Part shown: one piece after another, positions 44,508-53,992 of the stretch
Layout of the letters: every line of letters begins with the position of its first letter
Numbering within the stretch: position 1 is the stretch's first letter
NCBI GenBank assembly: GCA_016284875.1
Contig: JAEEPS010000007.1
Location: 1 to 64,000 of the forward strand
From: Salinivirgaceae bacterium
GTDB lineage: Bacteria > Bacteroidota > Bacteroidia > Bacteroidales > SZUA-534
Direction of reading: 5' to 3'
Length of the DNA: 64,000 nucleotides
The notes under the pieces: generated by a model
The model's database searches: none
What the model was told of the DNA's origin: nothing
The model's input: the letters and a program-made list of their open reading frames with translations, nothing else
Position numbers and translations under genes: made by a program

Positions 44508-45428
44508 TTATTTTTTTGTTGGATGAAATAATCTACAAATCAAAGTATATATTGTATAATACAATATTTTATTTATTCTTTTCTTTTTATTCAAACCGCA
44601 ATGCTCAAAAATGTCTTGAGTCATCCATAATAGCCTTTGCCCTCTAATTTGATGTTTTGTGAGATATTTTTGCAATCTGTCTTTTTTCAAGTCTCGCGAC
44701 GCAGTCAGCATCTTATAATTGAACAATTTATCATTGGTTATGCTTGCAGATTCATGGACTCTATAACACACGGTTTCTTTTTCCAAAAAATAGCATTTTT
44801 CCCCTTGCTCTAAAGCATTCACATAAAATGGCTCATCCTCATGAAAATAATTAATATCATATCTTACTTCTTTTTTAAACGCCGTTTTAAAGAAAAGGGT
44901 TGATGCATTAATCGGCAATTCCCATGCCAACATTTTTAACTGCCCTGCAACATTTTTCTCACAAAAAGATATTACACTCTTATGATTCGTTTCAATGAAA
45001 TTCCGCTCATCAAAAGTGTTTCTGTATTTTCTGAACATAGAAGCAAACCACTTAATGTTAGGATTTTCGTTGACGAAATCCATACAGTCTTCTATGCAAT
45101 TAGGCAGCATTTTATCATCTGCGGCAATTAATTTCAACCATTCTCCCTGACATGCGTCTACTGCTCTATTAGCGTTTGCGGGTATTCCTGTGTTGTGCGG
45201 TGTTGTCAACAATTCTGTACGTACAAAGCGATTAGAGTTTTTATTTAACCAATCCGAACAAACCTCAATTGTATTATCCTTTGAACCATCGTCCGATATT
45301 ATCAGTTCTATACAGTGGTAACTTTGTTCTTTTATACTCTCAAGTGTCTCAATAATTGTTGTTGCCGAATTATAACTAATAACGGCGCACGAAACCAAAG
45401 GATTATCTTTATTTGAAACCAACGTCAT
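44508..45428 (-). CDS. GT2-family glycosyltransferase
   Basis: 306 residues. GT-A motifs: LVSCAVISYNSATTIIETLE, ELIISDDGSKDNTIEVCSDW, then ACQGEWLKLIAADDKMLPNC, with the metal-binding DDK. YINYFHEDEPFY-type acidic residues lie in the acceptor half (DINYFHEDEPFYVNALEQG). It lies 2 bp after the polymerase start side and 33 bp from the flippase, in the A+T-rich core of the locus. Confidence 0.9.
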   Translation of the reverse strand: MTLVSNKDNPLVSCAVISYNSATTIIETLESIKEQSYHCIELIISDDGSKDNTIEVCSDWLNKNSNRFVRTELLTTPHNTGIPANANRAVDACQGEWLKLIAADDKMLPNCIEDCMDFVNENPNIKWFASMFRKYRNTFDERNFIETNHKSVISFCEKNVAGQLKMLAWELPINASTLFFKTAFKKEVRYDINYFHEDEPFYVNALEQGEKCYFLEKETVCYRVHESASITNDKLFNYKMLTASRDLKKDRLQKYLTKHQIRGQRLLWMTQDIFEHCGLNKKKRINKILYYTIYTLICRLFHPTKK

Positions 45429-45461
45429 ATCTATAAATTGTCAAATAAGATTTCTATAAAT

Positions 45462-46949
45462 TTAATTTTTCAGTCTACTTCTTATGGCTTTTACCATATC
45501 CATTCTTCTATTCAGCCCCACCAATGAATATGCCAAGGATAAAGCCATTAATAGCAATGTTAACAAATACATCAAACCGCCTTCAAATACGTGAATCAAC
45601 GCAAACCCTGCTCCAACCATTAGCAATTGTAACATGTACACTTTCAAAAACGAAGTTGTGAATGAGAACTCGTAACGTTTTCGGGCTATCAGATACACTT
45701 GAACACTGTAAACAAAGTAACTCACAATAAACGAAATGCCTAATCCTGTCAATCCCAGGAAATGATATCCCACAATGTTGAACACAAAGAAATAGACATT
45801 GGTTATTGTCTCGTTGATTATGAACAGTTTCGATTCGGCCTTTGCAAGGAAACTGAACGCGATTGTCCATGAGAAAGTTTTAAACATCATGCCAAATACC
45901 GCCCAAAGAATATAATCGGTGGCAGGCAAGAATTTGTCGGAATAGATTAGCCTGATAATGAACGGCATGAAAATCATGCACGACAACAAAAGTGGCGCTA
46001 TGATTAGTGTTGCCACTTCGCCTTGCTGGTTCATCACCTGGCGGCATTTCTCGTTGTCCTGATTCACGGCCGACAACCGTGGGTAATAGTCGGTTGCCAT
46101 GGCATCGAACACCATACCTACGTATGTGTTGACGAGCATGAACCCTGCCGAGAACAATCCAACTTGCTCCGTGCCGCCTTCGTGCCTGATAAATCCGCGC
46201 AACAGGTACGCAATGAGTGTTACCAAAATGCCGCTAATGCTCATCGCCACACCCATCTTCATCATCGATTTACCTTGTTGCAGAGTCTGTCGGTTGGTTA
46301 CCTCAACTTTTTCAACCTCAACTTTCCGCGAGAAATACCACGACAGACAGAGCATTGTTACCGAATTGAGTATCAGTGTTGGAACAATACCTTTTATGCC
46401 AAACAAGTAATACAACGGAATTGAGACTATCAAGCCTACTGTTGAGCCTATTGCTGTGGATTTTGCAAGGTATTTTAGTTTTCGCATTCCCTGTAGAACT
46501 ACCTTCTGGCCAGCACTCAACTGGTCTAAAAGCAGAATTACCGAGAGAAATATGAATGGAATAGTGTAGTCGTAATTTCCGAATGTGGTCTTACTCAAAA
46601 CTGGCGACAACACGGCTGTGGCAGTAAGCCCTAAAAGACCTGTTATCCAAACCAATCGCCTTACAACTGCAACTGCCAAGCCTATGCGCTTTGTGTCGCC
46701 ACTGCCATTTGCTTCTGAAACATCGCGCACCGCGCTTTGTGACAATCCAAACGACGATATGCTCTGTATGAGTTGAATGGCAGAACTGTAAAGCCCCATT
46801 ATACCCATACCCGCAGGCCCCAACAGCACCGCAACAAACTTCGATTTTATTATCCCGATTAGTATGCGGTAGGCCTGAACGCCGCCGAAAAGCGAAGTCG
46901 CCTTGAAAATGCTGCGATAAGCGGTTGTTTGGTTTTCCTGCTCAGCCAT
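45462..46949 (-). CDS. O-antigen flippase (Wzx, polysaccharide transporter family)
   Basis: 495 residues with about 12-14 membrane helices. Wzx moves lipid-linked repeat units across the inner membrane. The first helix begins SLFGGVQAYRILIGIIKSKF and the next includes LLGPAGMGIMGLYSSAIQLI, the conserved start of the O-antigen translocase subgroup. It ends in a basic tail (NRRMDMVKAIRSRLKN). It lies 3 bp after the aminotransferase gene. Base composition is closer to the chromosomal average than that of the genes downstream. Confidence 0.92.
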   Translation of the reverse strand: MAEQENQTTAYRSIFKATSLFGGVQAYRILIGIIKSKFVAVLLGPAGMGIMGLYSSAIQLIQSISSFGLSQSAVRDVSEANGSGDTKRIGLAVAVVRRLVWITGLLGLTATAVLSPVLSKTTFGNYDYTIPFIFLSVILLLDQLSAGQKVVLQGMRKLKYLAKSTAIGSTVGLIVSIPLYYLFGIKGIVPTLILNSVTMLCLSWYFSRKVEVEKVEVTNRQTLQQGKSMMKMGVAMSISGILVTLIAYLLRGFIRHEGGTEQVGLFSAGFMLVNTYVGMVFDAMATDYYPRLSAVNQDNEKCRQVMNQQGEVATLIIAPLLLSCMIFMPFIIRLIYSDKFLPATDYILWAVFGMMFKTFSWTIAFSFLAKAESKLFIINETITNVYFFVFNIVGYHFLGLTGLGISFIVSYFVYSVQVYLIARKRYEFSFTTSFLKVYMLQLLMVGAGFALIHVFEGGLMYLLTLLLMALSLAYSLVGLNRRMDMVKAIRSRLKN

Positions 46950-46952
46950 TAA

Positions 46953-48053
46953 TCAGAATCGATTGATAACCCTTACCACTTCTTCCGCCTCAGCCAATGT
47001 CAAGACAGGGCTGATTGGCAGACTTAATTCCTGATTGTGAATTTGTTCCGTTATTGGCAATGAAATGCCGTTCCATTCTTTGTAGCATTCCTGCTTGTGT
47101 GGCGGAATGGGGTAATGGATTATGGTTTGGATACCGTTGTTCTTCAAATATTGCTGAAAATCATCGCGTTGCTCACAGAAAACAGGAAACAGGTGATATA
47201 CGTTGTTCTTATCATCCAAACGGTTGGGTAGCGTGATTTTCGGATTGTTTATGTTGTCGTAATAATACGCAGCAATCCGCTGACGATTGGCATTATCTTC
47301 GTCCAAATGTTTGAGTTTAACATCCAAAACCGCAGCCTGAATCTCGTCTAAACGAGAGTTACGCCCACAATACTTGAAGACGTATTTCTTTGCCGAGCCA
47401 TAGTTTGCCAACGCGCGAACGCATTCGGCAAGTTCCTGATTATCTGTTGTTACTGCACCCGCATCGCCCAATGCACCGAGATTTTTGCCAGGATAGAAAC
47501 TATGCCCTGCGGCATCGCCTAACGAACCTGTCCGCTTGCCGCCAAAACGGCATCCGTGAGCCTGCGCGTTGTCCTCAATCAGTTTAAGATTATACTTCTT
47601 GCAGAGTTCGCCAATTTTGTCGGTGTAGGCGCAACGTCCGTAAAGGTGGACAATCATAATGCCCTTGGTTTTCGACGTGATTCTTTCTTCGATTTTGTTA
47701 TCGTCAATCTCCAAATTCTCAAACGTCGGCTCCACCAAAACAGGTTTCAGATTGTTTTCGGTGATTGCAAGAATTGAAGCGATATATGTGTTTGCGGGTA
47801 CGATTATTTCGTCACCATCGTTGAAAAAACCTAATTCCTTATATGCCTTGACAATCCAAATCAGCGCATCCAATCCATTGGCAACTCCAATGCAATACTT
47901 TGAGCCAATGTATTTTGCATAGTTGTTTTCAAAGGTTTCGTTCTCCTTGCCTTGAAGATACCAACCCGAATCAACAACCCGCTGCACAGCCGCATGGATT
48001 TCGTCGGAATACTTTTCGGTTATCGATTTTAAACTTAAAAATGGTATTTGCAT
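46953..48053 (-). CDS. DegT/DnrJ/EryC1-family sugar aminotransferase (FdtB-like)
   Basis: 366 residues of a PLP-dependent sugar aminotransferase. The substrate block is [37 protein letters not shown] precedes the PLP-lysine motif [17 protein letters not shown]. The C-terminal part carries [13 protein letters not shown]. With the ketoisomerase and acetyltransferase genes just upstream it would convert a dTDP-3-keto-6-deoxyhexose to its 3-amino sugar. Whether the product is the galacto (Fuc3NAc) or gluco (Qui3NAc) form depends on the isomerase. Confidence 0.9.
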   Translation of the reverse strand: MQIPFLSLKSITEKYSDEIHAAVQRVVDSGWYLQGKENETFENNYAKYIGSKYCIGVANGLDALIWIVKAYKELGFFNDGDEIIVPANTYIASILAITENNLKPVLVEPTFENLEIDDNKIEERITSKTKGIMIVHLYGRCAYTDKIGELCKKYNLKLIEDNAQAHGCRFGGKRTGSLGDAAGHSFYPGKNLGALGDAGAVTTDNQELAECVRALANYGSAKKYVFKYCGRNSRLDEIQAAVLDVKLKHLDEDNANRQRIAAYYYDNINNPKITLPNRLDDKNNVYHLFPVFCEQRDDFQQYLKNNGIQTIIHYPIPPHKQECYKEWNGISLPITEQIHNQELSLPISPVLTLAEAEEVVRVINRF

Positions 48054-48056
48054 GAT

Positions 48057-48509
48057 TTATACTTTTCTAATGAATTTTGCAGGATTTCCGAACCACACTT
48101 CGCCCGCAGGAACCGATTTTGTAACAACACTTCCCGCTCCTATCATGGCATTCTCGCCAATTGTGACACCTGCGAGAATTGTGGAATTTGCACCTATACT
48201 CGCGCCTTTTTTTATCAGTGTTTTCGACAGTTTCCAATCAGGATTTTTAGAGCGTGGGAACAAATCGTTGGTAAAAGTTACGTTCGGGCCAATGCAAACA
48301 TCGTCTTCAACTGTTACGCCATCCCAAAGTTGAACTCCGCTTTTAACGGTAACATTGTTTCCGATAGTAACATCGTTTTCAATCAACACATTTGCACATA
48401 TGTTGCAGTTGTCCCCAATTTTGGCATTAGGAAAAATCACACAAAACTGCCAAATGTTGGTGTTTTCGCCGATTTGTGAAGATTTGCAGTCTGCTAATTG
48501 GTGAATCAT
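48057..48509 (-). CDS. Hexapeptide N-acetyltransferase (FdtC-like)
   Basis: 150 residues of left-handed beta-helix, with hexapeptides from [20 protein letters not shown] through [17 protein letters not shown] to [20 protein letters not shown]. The NDLFPRS loop is typical of acetyltransferases for 3-amino or 4-amino dTDP-sugars and WbpD-like enzymes. It lies 3 bp before the aminotransferase and 7 bp after the ketoisomerase, so it most likely acetylates the 3-amino group. Confidence 0.9.
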   Translation of the reverse strand: MIHQLADCKSSQIGENTNIWQFCVIFPNAKIGDNCNICANVLIENDVTIGNNVTVKSGVQLWDGVTVEDDVCIGPNVTFTNDLFPRSKNPDWKLSKTLIKKGASIGANSTILAGVTIGENAMIGAGSVVTKSVPAGEVWFGNPAKFIRKV

Positions 48510-48516
48510 ATCAGTC

Positions 48517-48912
48517 TTATTTCAAGGATTTTAAGAAATCGTCATAATTCCTTATGTACTCTTTTTCATCGTAATACTCACTAGCAAGAACCACAAGTTT
48601 GCAGCCGTAGGAAAAATCGTGCATCTCGCGCCACATGTTTTTGCCAATATACAAGCCAACATCAGGGCGGTTCAAAAGAACTTGCTCGCGTTTCTGCCCA
48701 TCGTCGAGAATAAAACGGCACGCTCCGTCCATGGCAATAATTATCTGTTCCAATTCCTTGTGAGCATGAAAGCCACGTGATTCATTTGGCAACGTGTCAA
48801 ACATATAATACACACGTTTGATTTCAAAAGGTATGTTTTTCAAACCTTCCAACGAGATAAGTTTGCCACGGCGGTCACCATGTACTTGTAAATCTAACAG
48901 TTTGTAATTCAT
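48517..48912 (-). CDS. dTDP-4-keto-6-deoxyhexose 3,4-ketoisomerase (FdtA/QdtA, cupin)
   Basis: 131 residues of the WxcM-like cupin family. [20 protein letters not shown] and [20 protein letters not shown] carry the catalytic His and Tyr residues. [20 protein letters not shown] is the family's C-terminal signature. It isomerises dTDP-4-keto-6-deoxyglucose to the 3-keto isomer. The upstream enzymes RmlA and RmlB are not in this window. It is the first gene of the long run that continues to 30.2 kb. Confidence 0.9.
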   Translation of the reverse strand: MNYKLLDLQVHGDRRGKLISLEGLKNIPFEIKRVYYMFDTLPNESRGFHAHKELEQIIIAMDGACRFILDDGQKREQVLLNRPDVGLYIGKNMWREMHDFSYGCKLVVLASEYYDEKEYIRNYDDFLKSLK

Positions 48913-48972
48913 ATTTTTGAAGTTTGGATTTTCTATTTTATAAATTGTATTGTCTAATTATTCTTCAATTAA

Positions 48973-49035
48973 ACTGGCACAAATCTCATCAGTTTATTTA
49001 TGCCGTGCAAGGAAAAGCACTGCCAATTTTGTGCA
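48973..49035. repeat. Nested inverted repeats upstream of fdtA-like gene
   Basis: CTGGCACAAAT near 48973 is inverted, with a one-base shift, by ATTTTGTGCAG ending near 49036. Inside, GTGC and GCAC flank AAGGAAAA. This dyad-rich tract lies in the 198-bp gap upstream of the polysaccharide operon. I see no clear TAnnTTTG box here. Confidence 0.35.
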
Positions 49036-49057
49036 GTAATCTTAAACCATTATAAGT

Positions 49058-49079
49058 TGCCAATATTATAATATTGGCA
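49058..49079. promoter_or_regulatory. Perfect 22-bp palindrome
   Basis: The half-site TGCCAATATTA is followed immediately by its exact reverse complement, with no spacer and no T-run in either direction. It lies 32 bp past the toxin-like gene stop and 146 bp before the fdtA-like start. Symmetry suggests a dimeric-protein operator or a recombination site rather than a terminator. Confidence 0.5.
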
Positions 49080-49110
49080 CGTGTGTATATTGTTGATTTT
49101 CTTTATAGAG

Positions 49111-49548
49111 CTAAAGATGTGCTTCAGTTGAAAGTTCTGCAAGATTGTCCGTTACATCAACTTGGTGCAATGTCGTGTCAGTACTCTCCTGAATCATTTC
49201 ACCAATAAGCCTATTGTACTCTGCATCTGTAATATTGCCAACTCCTTGTGGTCCGCGCTTCGGGTAAACATGAAGAAGCACAACAGTTTCATCAACAAGT
49301 GATACATAATAAATCAGGCGGAATCCATTGGCTTTGGCCAACCGCTGTCCCGAATTCGGAATTCTAAGTTTTACAATACGGTAATTTTGTTGTTGTATTA
49401 TTCTATCGTTTGTATCGCGAATAATATTGTCAGGCATATCTTGAAGCGCCCTGCAAATATCTTCCACAACCGTTGAATAGCCATCCTTGACTCTTTTTGT
49501 GAGAGATAATATCGCCTGGCGGAAAGAACTGGTTGTGTGAAAAATCAT
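49111..49548 (-). CDS. RelE/ParE-superfamily toxin-like protein
   Basis: 145 residues. The core beta-sheet resembles RelE/ParE toxins: NYRIVKLRIPNSGQRLAKAN, GFRLIYYVSLVDETVVLLHV and YPKRGPQGVGNITDAEYNRL. The N-terminal helical pair includes SFRQAILSLTKRV. A C-terminal tail of about 30 residues (STDTTLHQVDVTDNLAELS) extends beyond the usual 90-110-residue toxin. RelE-like toxins cleave mRNA at the ribosome; ParE-like ones block gyrase. Which applies cannot be told. Its ATG overlaps the partner's stop (ATGA). Confidence 0.75.
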   Translation of the reverse strand: MIFHTTSSFRQAILSLTKRVKDGYSTVVEDICRALQDMPDNIIRDTNDRIIQQQNYRIVKLRIPNSGQRLAKANGFRLIYYVSLVDETVVLLHVYPKRGPQGVGNITDAEYNRLIGEMIQESTDTTLHQVDVTDNLAELSTEAHL

Positions 49549-50021
49549 GCTCCGACTAGTTTGTCAAGTTCCGCGAGAGTCTCCTGCAACTGCTTGTTGT
49601 TTTGTGCGTCGACGCGCAATATTTTAAGGTCGGAACATAACTCTTCATAATCTGCCATTGCATCGAAATAGAGATTCACTACCGTTTCCATTCCCACATA
49701 AAGCGGCGATGCCAGAAGTTTTTGGTGAAGCAGTTTCATTTTTCCGATGGTGCTATTAGACCGGCTAATCAACTCTTTGGCCAAATCAGAAGTTATGTCG
49801 CAGAAATTGATTCGAACTATTTCAACAAATTCGTTTATTGCATTTGTCAATTCATAAACTTCCCGCGAAAAATTATTGATAGCGTCTAAAAATGCATCAA
49901 TATTAGGCTTTACGTTACCCGCAGCGGCAGTTGGTCCATCGAACGATTTCCGCGCAACCCTAATTATCACTTTATTTACCTCGGTGTATGAAGCCTTTAT
50001 ATTGTCGACACAAGTGCACAT
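49545..50021 (-). CDS. Helical partner of the toxin-like gene (putative antitoxin)
   Basis: 158 residues, almost entirely helical: NVKPNIDAFLDAINNFSREV, YELTNAINEFVEIVRI, SRSNSTIGKMKLLHQKLL, LKILRVDAQNNKQLQETLAE. No helix-turn-helix, ribbon-helix-helix or Phd/YefM-like DNA-binding segment is visible, unlike most RelE antitoxins. It is the upstream gene of the pair, overlapping by 4 bp, and carries a strong AAAGGAG seven bases from its ATG plus its own promoter. I recognise no family; the antitoxin role is inferred from position only. Confidence 0.55.
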   Translation of the reverse strand: MCTCVDNIKASYTEVNKVIIRVARKSFDGPTAAAGNVKPNIDAFLDAINNFSREVYELTNAINEFVEIVRINFCDITSDLAKELISRSNSTIGKMKLLHQKLLASPLYVGMETVVNLYFDAMADYEELCSDLKILRVDAQNNKQLQETLAELDKLVGA

Positions 50022-50027
50022 AACTTA

Positions 50028-50084
50028 ACTCCTTTATGGTTTAATAACCAATTGCAAAAATAAATAATTCAATTTGTTTTCAAA
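50028..50084 (-). promoter_or_regulatory. Promoter and strong ribosome-binding site of the toxin-antitoxin-like pair
   Basis: Minus strand: TTTG (50084-50081), 18 bases, TATTTTTG (50062-50055), then AAAGGAGT at 50035-50028, 7 bp before the ATG at 50021. Canonical Shine-Dalgarno sequences are rare in this window. The rest of the 364-bp gap (50085-50276) holds one short hairpin (GTGCG/CGCAC near 50136-50150) and no gene. Confidence 0.55.
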
Positions 50085-50277
50085 TCCAGCCGTATTTTTA
50101 ATGGTTTGATATAGATAACTTTTCCCCACGGCTTCGCCACTGTCGGGTGCGGGTTTCGCACGACAATGGCTTATTAATAATAAAGATAGCAAAAATACAA
50201 AATGGTATCGCTTAAAAAACGCTTATCCGTTTTTTCATGGGTATTTTACAATAGTTAATTGGTGAACTCTCTTGAAA

Positions 50278-50389
50278 AAGAGTTAAGTGCGAAAAAAGCA
50301 GAATGGATTTAAAAGATTTATTGTTTTGCCGAAGGCCGTGCAACCTTACACTTACAACTCAAAAACTTCGAACTTAAAACTTAACTCAC
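50278..50389. repeat. Heptamer-phased repeats running into the stop of the WecA-like gene
   Basis: Seven consecutive heptamers (CAACCTT, ACACTTA, CAACTCA, AAAACTT, CGAACTT, AAAACTT, AACTCAC) occupy 50341-50389 and include the stop codon of the WecA-like gene. A short inverted counterpart (GAGTTAAGTGCGA, about 50278-50290) lies about 50 bp away. The heptamers resemble those at 6381-6415 before ispG. Confidence 0.55.
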
Positions 50390-51567
50390 TTCTCCATCTT
50401 GCGGTCCATAAGGCGGCGCATCAGGTCCCAGAAGCCTTTACGCTCAACGTGCGATGCCTCGCCCACTTGCAGCAGCCATCTGTAAATGGCTGAATTGCGG
50501 CGCTGCTGGACTCTGACAAACTGATAGAATCCGAAGGTGACAAGCAGGGCCAATGCCAGAACAATATAGAGTTGAAGGTTGATTGATGCGCCCAACTTGT
50601 ACGACAGGAACCAAACAACCACCACCGAAAAGTCAGTGAGAATCAGGCAGACAGTGGTGCCCACATGCGAGAATCCCATCTCGATGAACAGATGGTGAAG
50701 GTGCAGTTTGTCGGGGCGAAAAGGCGGCAAGCCGTTGATAATGCGGGCAAGCATCACCCTTAACGTGTCGAACACGGGCACGGCCAGAACGGCCAATGTG
50801 AACGGAATCAGACCTACGCCTTTCAGCATGAGAACGGTGCTAGCGGGGGTGGTTGTCAGTATCGACATCACAAACAGCGCCATGATGGTGCCCATAAGAA
50901 GCGTGCCGCCATCGCCAATGAACATTTTCGACTTGCGACCGAACACATTATGAAGGAAGAACGGGATGAGCGCGCCAGCGGCAGCCACCGCGATTATCAT
51001 CATTGTCTGATTTCCAAGAGCATAGAACATGATGGCGAACACCGAGCAAGCCATTGCGCCAAAGCCAGACGAGTAGCCATCGACACCGTCGATAAGGTTG
51101 ATGGCGTTCATGATGCCCACCGATGCGAACACCGTGAGCGGAACGCAAAAATAATCGGGAACGCTGCGAACGCCCCAGAGTCGGTAAAAATCACCTAACT
51201 TAATGTCGCCTAAATAGATGACATACAGCACAACACCTATCTCGAAGATGAATCTCACTGCAGGCGACAAGCCTTTGGCATCGTCGATGGTGCCGATAAT
51301 CAGCATCACCGTCATGGCAATGACTGTGATTGTGAGCATTTTGGTGTCCAAGAAGAAAACGCCAAGGATTGTAACAATCAGAATACCAACAAAAACGGTT
51401 ATGCCGCCAAGCACAGGCACAGGCACGCGCTGCAGTTTGCGGGCGTCGGGGTTGTCAACAATGCCGTATTTGATGGCGAAATTCAACACCCAACCGTAGA
51501 TGAACCACGTTGATACAAAGGCTGTTACAAACGATATGGCTACTTTCCAAAACACAGCGCTACACAT
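50386..51567 (-). CDS. WecA/MraY-family glycosyl-1-phosphate transferase
   Basis: 393 residues with about eleven membrane helices. It attaches the first sugar-1-phosphate to undecaprenyl phosphate. The catalytic acidic residues are in LIIGTIDDAKGLSPAVRF and NAINLIDGVDGYSSG. FIGDGGTLLMGTIMALFV and KLHLHHLFIEMGFSH are the cytoplasmic substrate loops of the WecA branch. The substrate is probably UDP-GlcNAc or a related N-acetylhexosamine. It lies 54 bp downstream of the UDP-sugar dehydrogenase. Confidence 0.92.
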   Translation of the reverse strand: MCSAVFWKVAISFVTAFVSTWFIYGWVLNFAIKYGIVDNPDARKLQRVPVPVLGGITVFVGILIVTILGVFFLDTKMLTITVIAMTVMLIIGTIDDAKGLSPAVRFIFEIGVVLYVIYLGDIKLGDFYRLWGVRSVPDYFCVPLTVFASVGIMNAINLIDGVDGYSSGFGAMACSVFAIMFYALGNQTMMIIAVAAAGALIPFFLHNVFGRKSKMFIGDGGTLLMGTIMALFVMSILTTTPASTVLMLKGVGLIPFTLAVLAVPVFDTLRVMLARIINGLPPFRPDKLHLHHLFIEMGFSHVGTTVCLILTDFSVVVVWFLSYKLGASINLQLYIVLALALLVTFGFYQFVRVQQRRNSAIYRWLLQVGEASHVERKGFWDLMRRLMDRKMEK

Positions 51568-51621
51568 TTTTTAACGCATCAAAATTACTCATTTCCACGA
51601 TATTGGCAACTTGTTTGTCAA

Positions 51622-52887
51622 CTAAAGTCTGCCATCCACCATTTCTTTCGGCAGCACACCTTTCACATCGAAAATTATGTGGTTCTTTTTCAGAAACTTT
51701 TCGATGTCGAGCGTTTTGAACTCGTCGTGGGCCACGGCCAGAACGGCGGCGTCAAACTGTTGACTGTCAATTTTACTAGCAATATCTATGCCATACTCAC
51801 GTTTTGCGGCGGCGGCATTTGCCCACGAGTCGAAAATTGTGATGTTCAGATTGTACTCACGCAGTGACTGCACAATGTCGAAAACCTTTGTGTTGCGCAC
51901 GTCGGGGCAGTTTTCCTTGAAGGTGAAGCCCAGAATCAGAATGTTCGAGCCCAGAACCTGAATGCCCTTCTTCAGCATCAGTTTAATCACCTGATTTGCA
52001 ACATAATCGCCCATTCCATCGTTCATTCGGCGGCCAGCCAAAATGATTTCAGGATTGTAACCGTAGCGTTGAGCGCACTGCGCCAGATAGTATGGGTCAA
52101 CGCCGATGCAGTGACCGCCCACCAGTCCTGGCTTGAACGGTAGGAAGTTCCATTTGGTGGATGCGGCCTCGAGTACGTCGTTGGTGTCGATGCCCATCCG
52201 CGTGAAAATCTTCGACAACTCGTTGACGAAGGCGATGTTGATGTCGCGCTGCGAGTTCTCAATCACCTTTGCCGCCTCGGCCACTTTGATGGTCGGAGCC
52301 AGATGTGTTCCCGCGCTGATGACCGACGAGTAAACCTCGTTGATTTTCCGTCCAATTTCAGGCGTCGAGCCCGATGTCACCTTCTTGATTTTCTCAACGG
52401 TGTGCAGTTTGTCGCCTGGGTTGATGCGCTCTGGCGAGTACCCTGCAAAGAAATCGACGTTGAATTTCAGTCCCGAAACTTCTTCGATTACTGGGATGCA
52501 CTCGTCTTCAGTTACACCGGGATAAACGGTTGATTCATAAACAACTATATCATCTTTGGCAATTACTCGTCCGATGGTTGTGCTGGCGCCATAGAGCGGC
52601 GTCAAGTCGGGGTTGTTGTCCTTGTCAACGGGGGTGGGAACGGCCACAACGTAGAAGTTGCAGTCGCGGATTTGCTCAATGTCCGACGTGCAGCGGAAGC
52701 CGTTTTTCAAAGCCGCCTGCAGCAATTCGTCGCTCACCTCGAGCGTGGCGTCGTGGCCTTGCATCAGCGCATCAACACGCGCCTGATTCATATCGAAACC
52801 GACAGTCGGATATTTTGTTGAAAATAAGCGGGCAAGCGGCAATCCCACATAACCCAAACCGATTACACAGATTTTTGTTTCACTCAT
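51622..52887 (-). CDS. UDP-N-acetylhexosamine 6-dehydrogenase (WbpO/TviB type)
   Basis: 421 residues of the UDP-glucose/GDP-mannose dehydrogenase family. The N-terminal Rossmann is [20 protein letters not shown]. The catalytic cysteine is in [20 protein letters not shown]. The C-terminal UDP-binding part contains [20 protein letters not shown]. The [11 protein letters not shown] form marks the branch acting on UDP-GlcNAc or UDP-GalNAc rather than UDP-glucose. The adjacent 4-epimerase supports UDP-GalNAcA or UDP-GlcNAcA as product. It is distinct from the ugd copy at 56-57 kb. Confidence 0.9.
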   Translation of the reverse strand: MSETKICVIGLGYVGLPLARLFSTKYPTVGFDMNQARVDALMQGHDATLEVSDELLQAALKNGFRCTSDIEQIRDCNFYVVAVPTPVDKDNNPDLTPLYGASTTIGRVIAKDDIVVYESTVYPGVTEDECIPVIEEVSGLKFNVDFFAGYSPERINPGDKLHTVEKIKKVTSGSTPEIGRKINEVYSSVISAGTHLAPTIKVAEAAKVIENSQRDINIAFVNELSKIFTRMGIDTNDVLEAASTKWNFLPFKPGLVGGHCIGVDPYYLAQCAQRYGYNPEIILAGRRMNDGMGDYVANQVIKLMLKKGIQVLGSNILILGFTFKENCPDVRNTKVFDIVQSLREYNLNITIFDSWANAAAAKREYGIDIASKIDSQQFDAAVLAVAHDEFKTLDIEKFLKKNHIIFDVKGVLPKEMVDGRL

Positions 52888-52894
52888 ATTTCGT

Positions 52895-53866
52895 TCATTT
52901 CAAATTTTCCCAATACCATTTGCACGCCTCGTGCAGACCTTCCTTAAAGAAGAATTTTGGCTTATAATCAAGCAATTTTGCGGCTTTTTCAATCGATGCC
53001 AGAGAATGTGGAATGTCACCCGCGCGGTTCGGACCGTAAACAGGTTCGATTTTTGCAATTTCAGCATCGTATTTCGATAAGTTTTCTTTCAGATAATCAA
53101 ATAGTTGATTCAATGTTGTGCGCTCGCCGCAAGCCGTGTTGTAAATCTGATTGACGGCTTGTGGATTGTCGGTATGCATTGACAAAAGGTTCATTTCCAC
53201 CACGTTGTCGATGTAAGTAAAATCGCGGCTGTACTCACCTGTACCATTGATGGTGGGTTGTTCGTGGTTTATCAACTTCTTGACAAACAATGGAATAACC
53301 GCAGCATACGCGCCATTCGGGTCCTGACGGCGGCCAAAAACGTTGAAGTAACGCAGCCCGATGTACTCAATGCCATAAGTTTTTGCAAAAACATCGGCAT
53401 ACAACTCGTTGACATACTTTGTGATGGCGTATGGCGACAACGGACGGCCAATCACATCCTCAACCTTTGGCAAGGTGGCTGAATCGCCGTAAGTTGACGA
53501 ACTTGCGGCAAAAATGAAACGCTTCACCTTGGCGTCGCGGGCAGCGATGAGCATATTCAAGAATCCGCTGATATTCACCGCGTTGGTTGTGGCAGGGTCC
53601 TTAATTGAGCGCGGCACAGAACCCAAGGCGGCCTCATGCAACACATAATCGGCACCGCTGACGGCCGTCTGACAGTCGCTCAAGTTGCGGATGTCGCCAA
53701 CAATCAGGCTGAAACGGTCAGAAAAACGTTCGAGCAGCGGGTTGATGTTCTCGATGTGGCCTGTCGAAAAGTTGTCGAGACAGACAACAATGTCGCCGCG
53801 CTCTAGCAGCGCCTCGCACAAATTCGAGCCTATGAATCCCGCTCCGCCGGTTACTAAAATTTTCAT
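52895..53866 (-). CDS. UDP-N-acetylglucosamine 4-epimerase (WbpP/TviC type)
   Basis: 323 residues from the ATG at 53866 (an in-frame TTG two codons earlier was rejected). [20 protein letters not shown] binds [23 protein letters not shown] and [20 protein letters not shown] carry the Ser/Tyr/Lys triad. [20 protein letters not shown] is characteristic of the WbpP group, which prefers N-acetylated substrates. The dehydrogenase gene follows after 7 bp, so the pair makes a UDP-HexNAcA. Confidence 0.92.
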   Translation of the reverse strand: MKILVTGGAGFIGSNLCEALLERGDIVVCLDNFSTGHIENINPLLERFSDRFSLIVGDIRNLSDCQTAVSGADYVLHEAALGSVPRSIKDPATTNAVNISGFLNMLIAARDAKVKRFIFAASSSTYGDSATLPKVEDVIGRPLSPYAITKYVNELYADVFAKTYGIEYIGLRYFNVFGRRQDPNGAYAAVIPLFVKKLINHEQPTINGTGEYSRDFTYIDNVVEMNLLSMHTDNPQAVNQIYNTACGERTTLNQLFDYLKENLSKYDAEIAKIEPVYGPNRAGDIPHSLASIEKAAKLLDYKPKFFFKEGLHEACKWYWENLK

Positions 53867-53912
53867 TTTCAAACTTTATAACGGTCGCGCAACCAAATTG
53901 CCAAACCAACCG

Positions 53913-53920
53913 CAAATATA
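53913..53920 (-). promoter_or_regulatory. -7 promoter box before the WbpP-like gene
   Basis: TATATTTG on the minus strand, within the 17-bp near-palindrome GCAAATATAATATTTGC (53912-53928). No convincing -33 element. The leader would be about 40 nt. Confidence 0.4.
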
Positions 53921-53992
53921 ATATTTGCCAGCCACCTTGATAATGAAAAGATTGACAATAGGAAATGAAAGATGTCAGTTTGTCAAAAAAAA

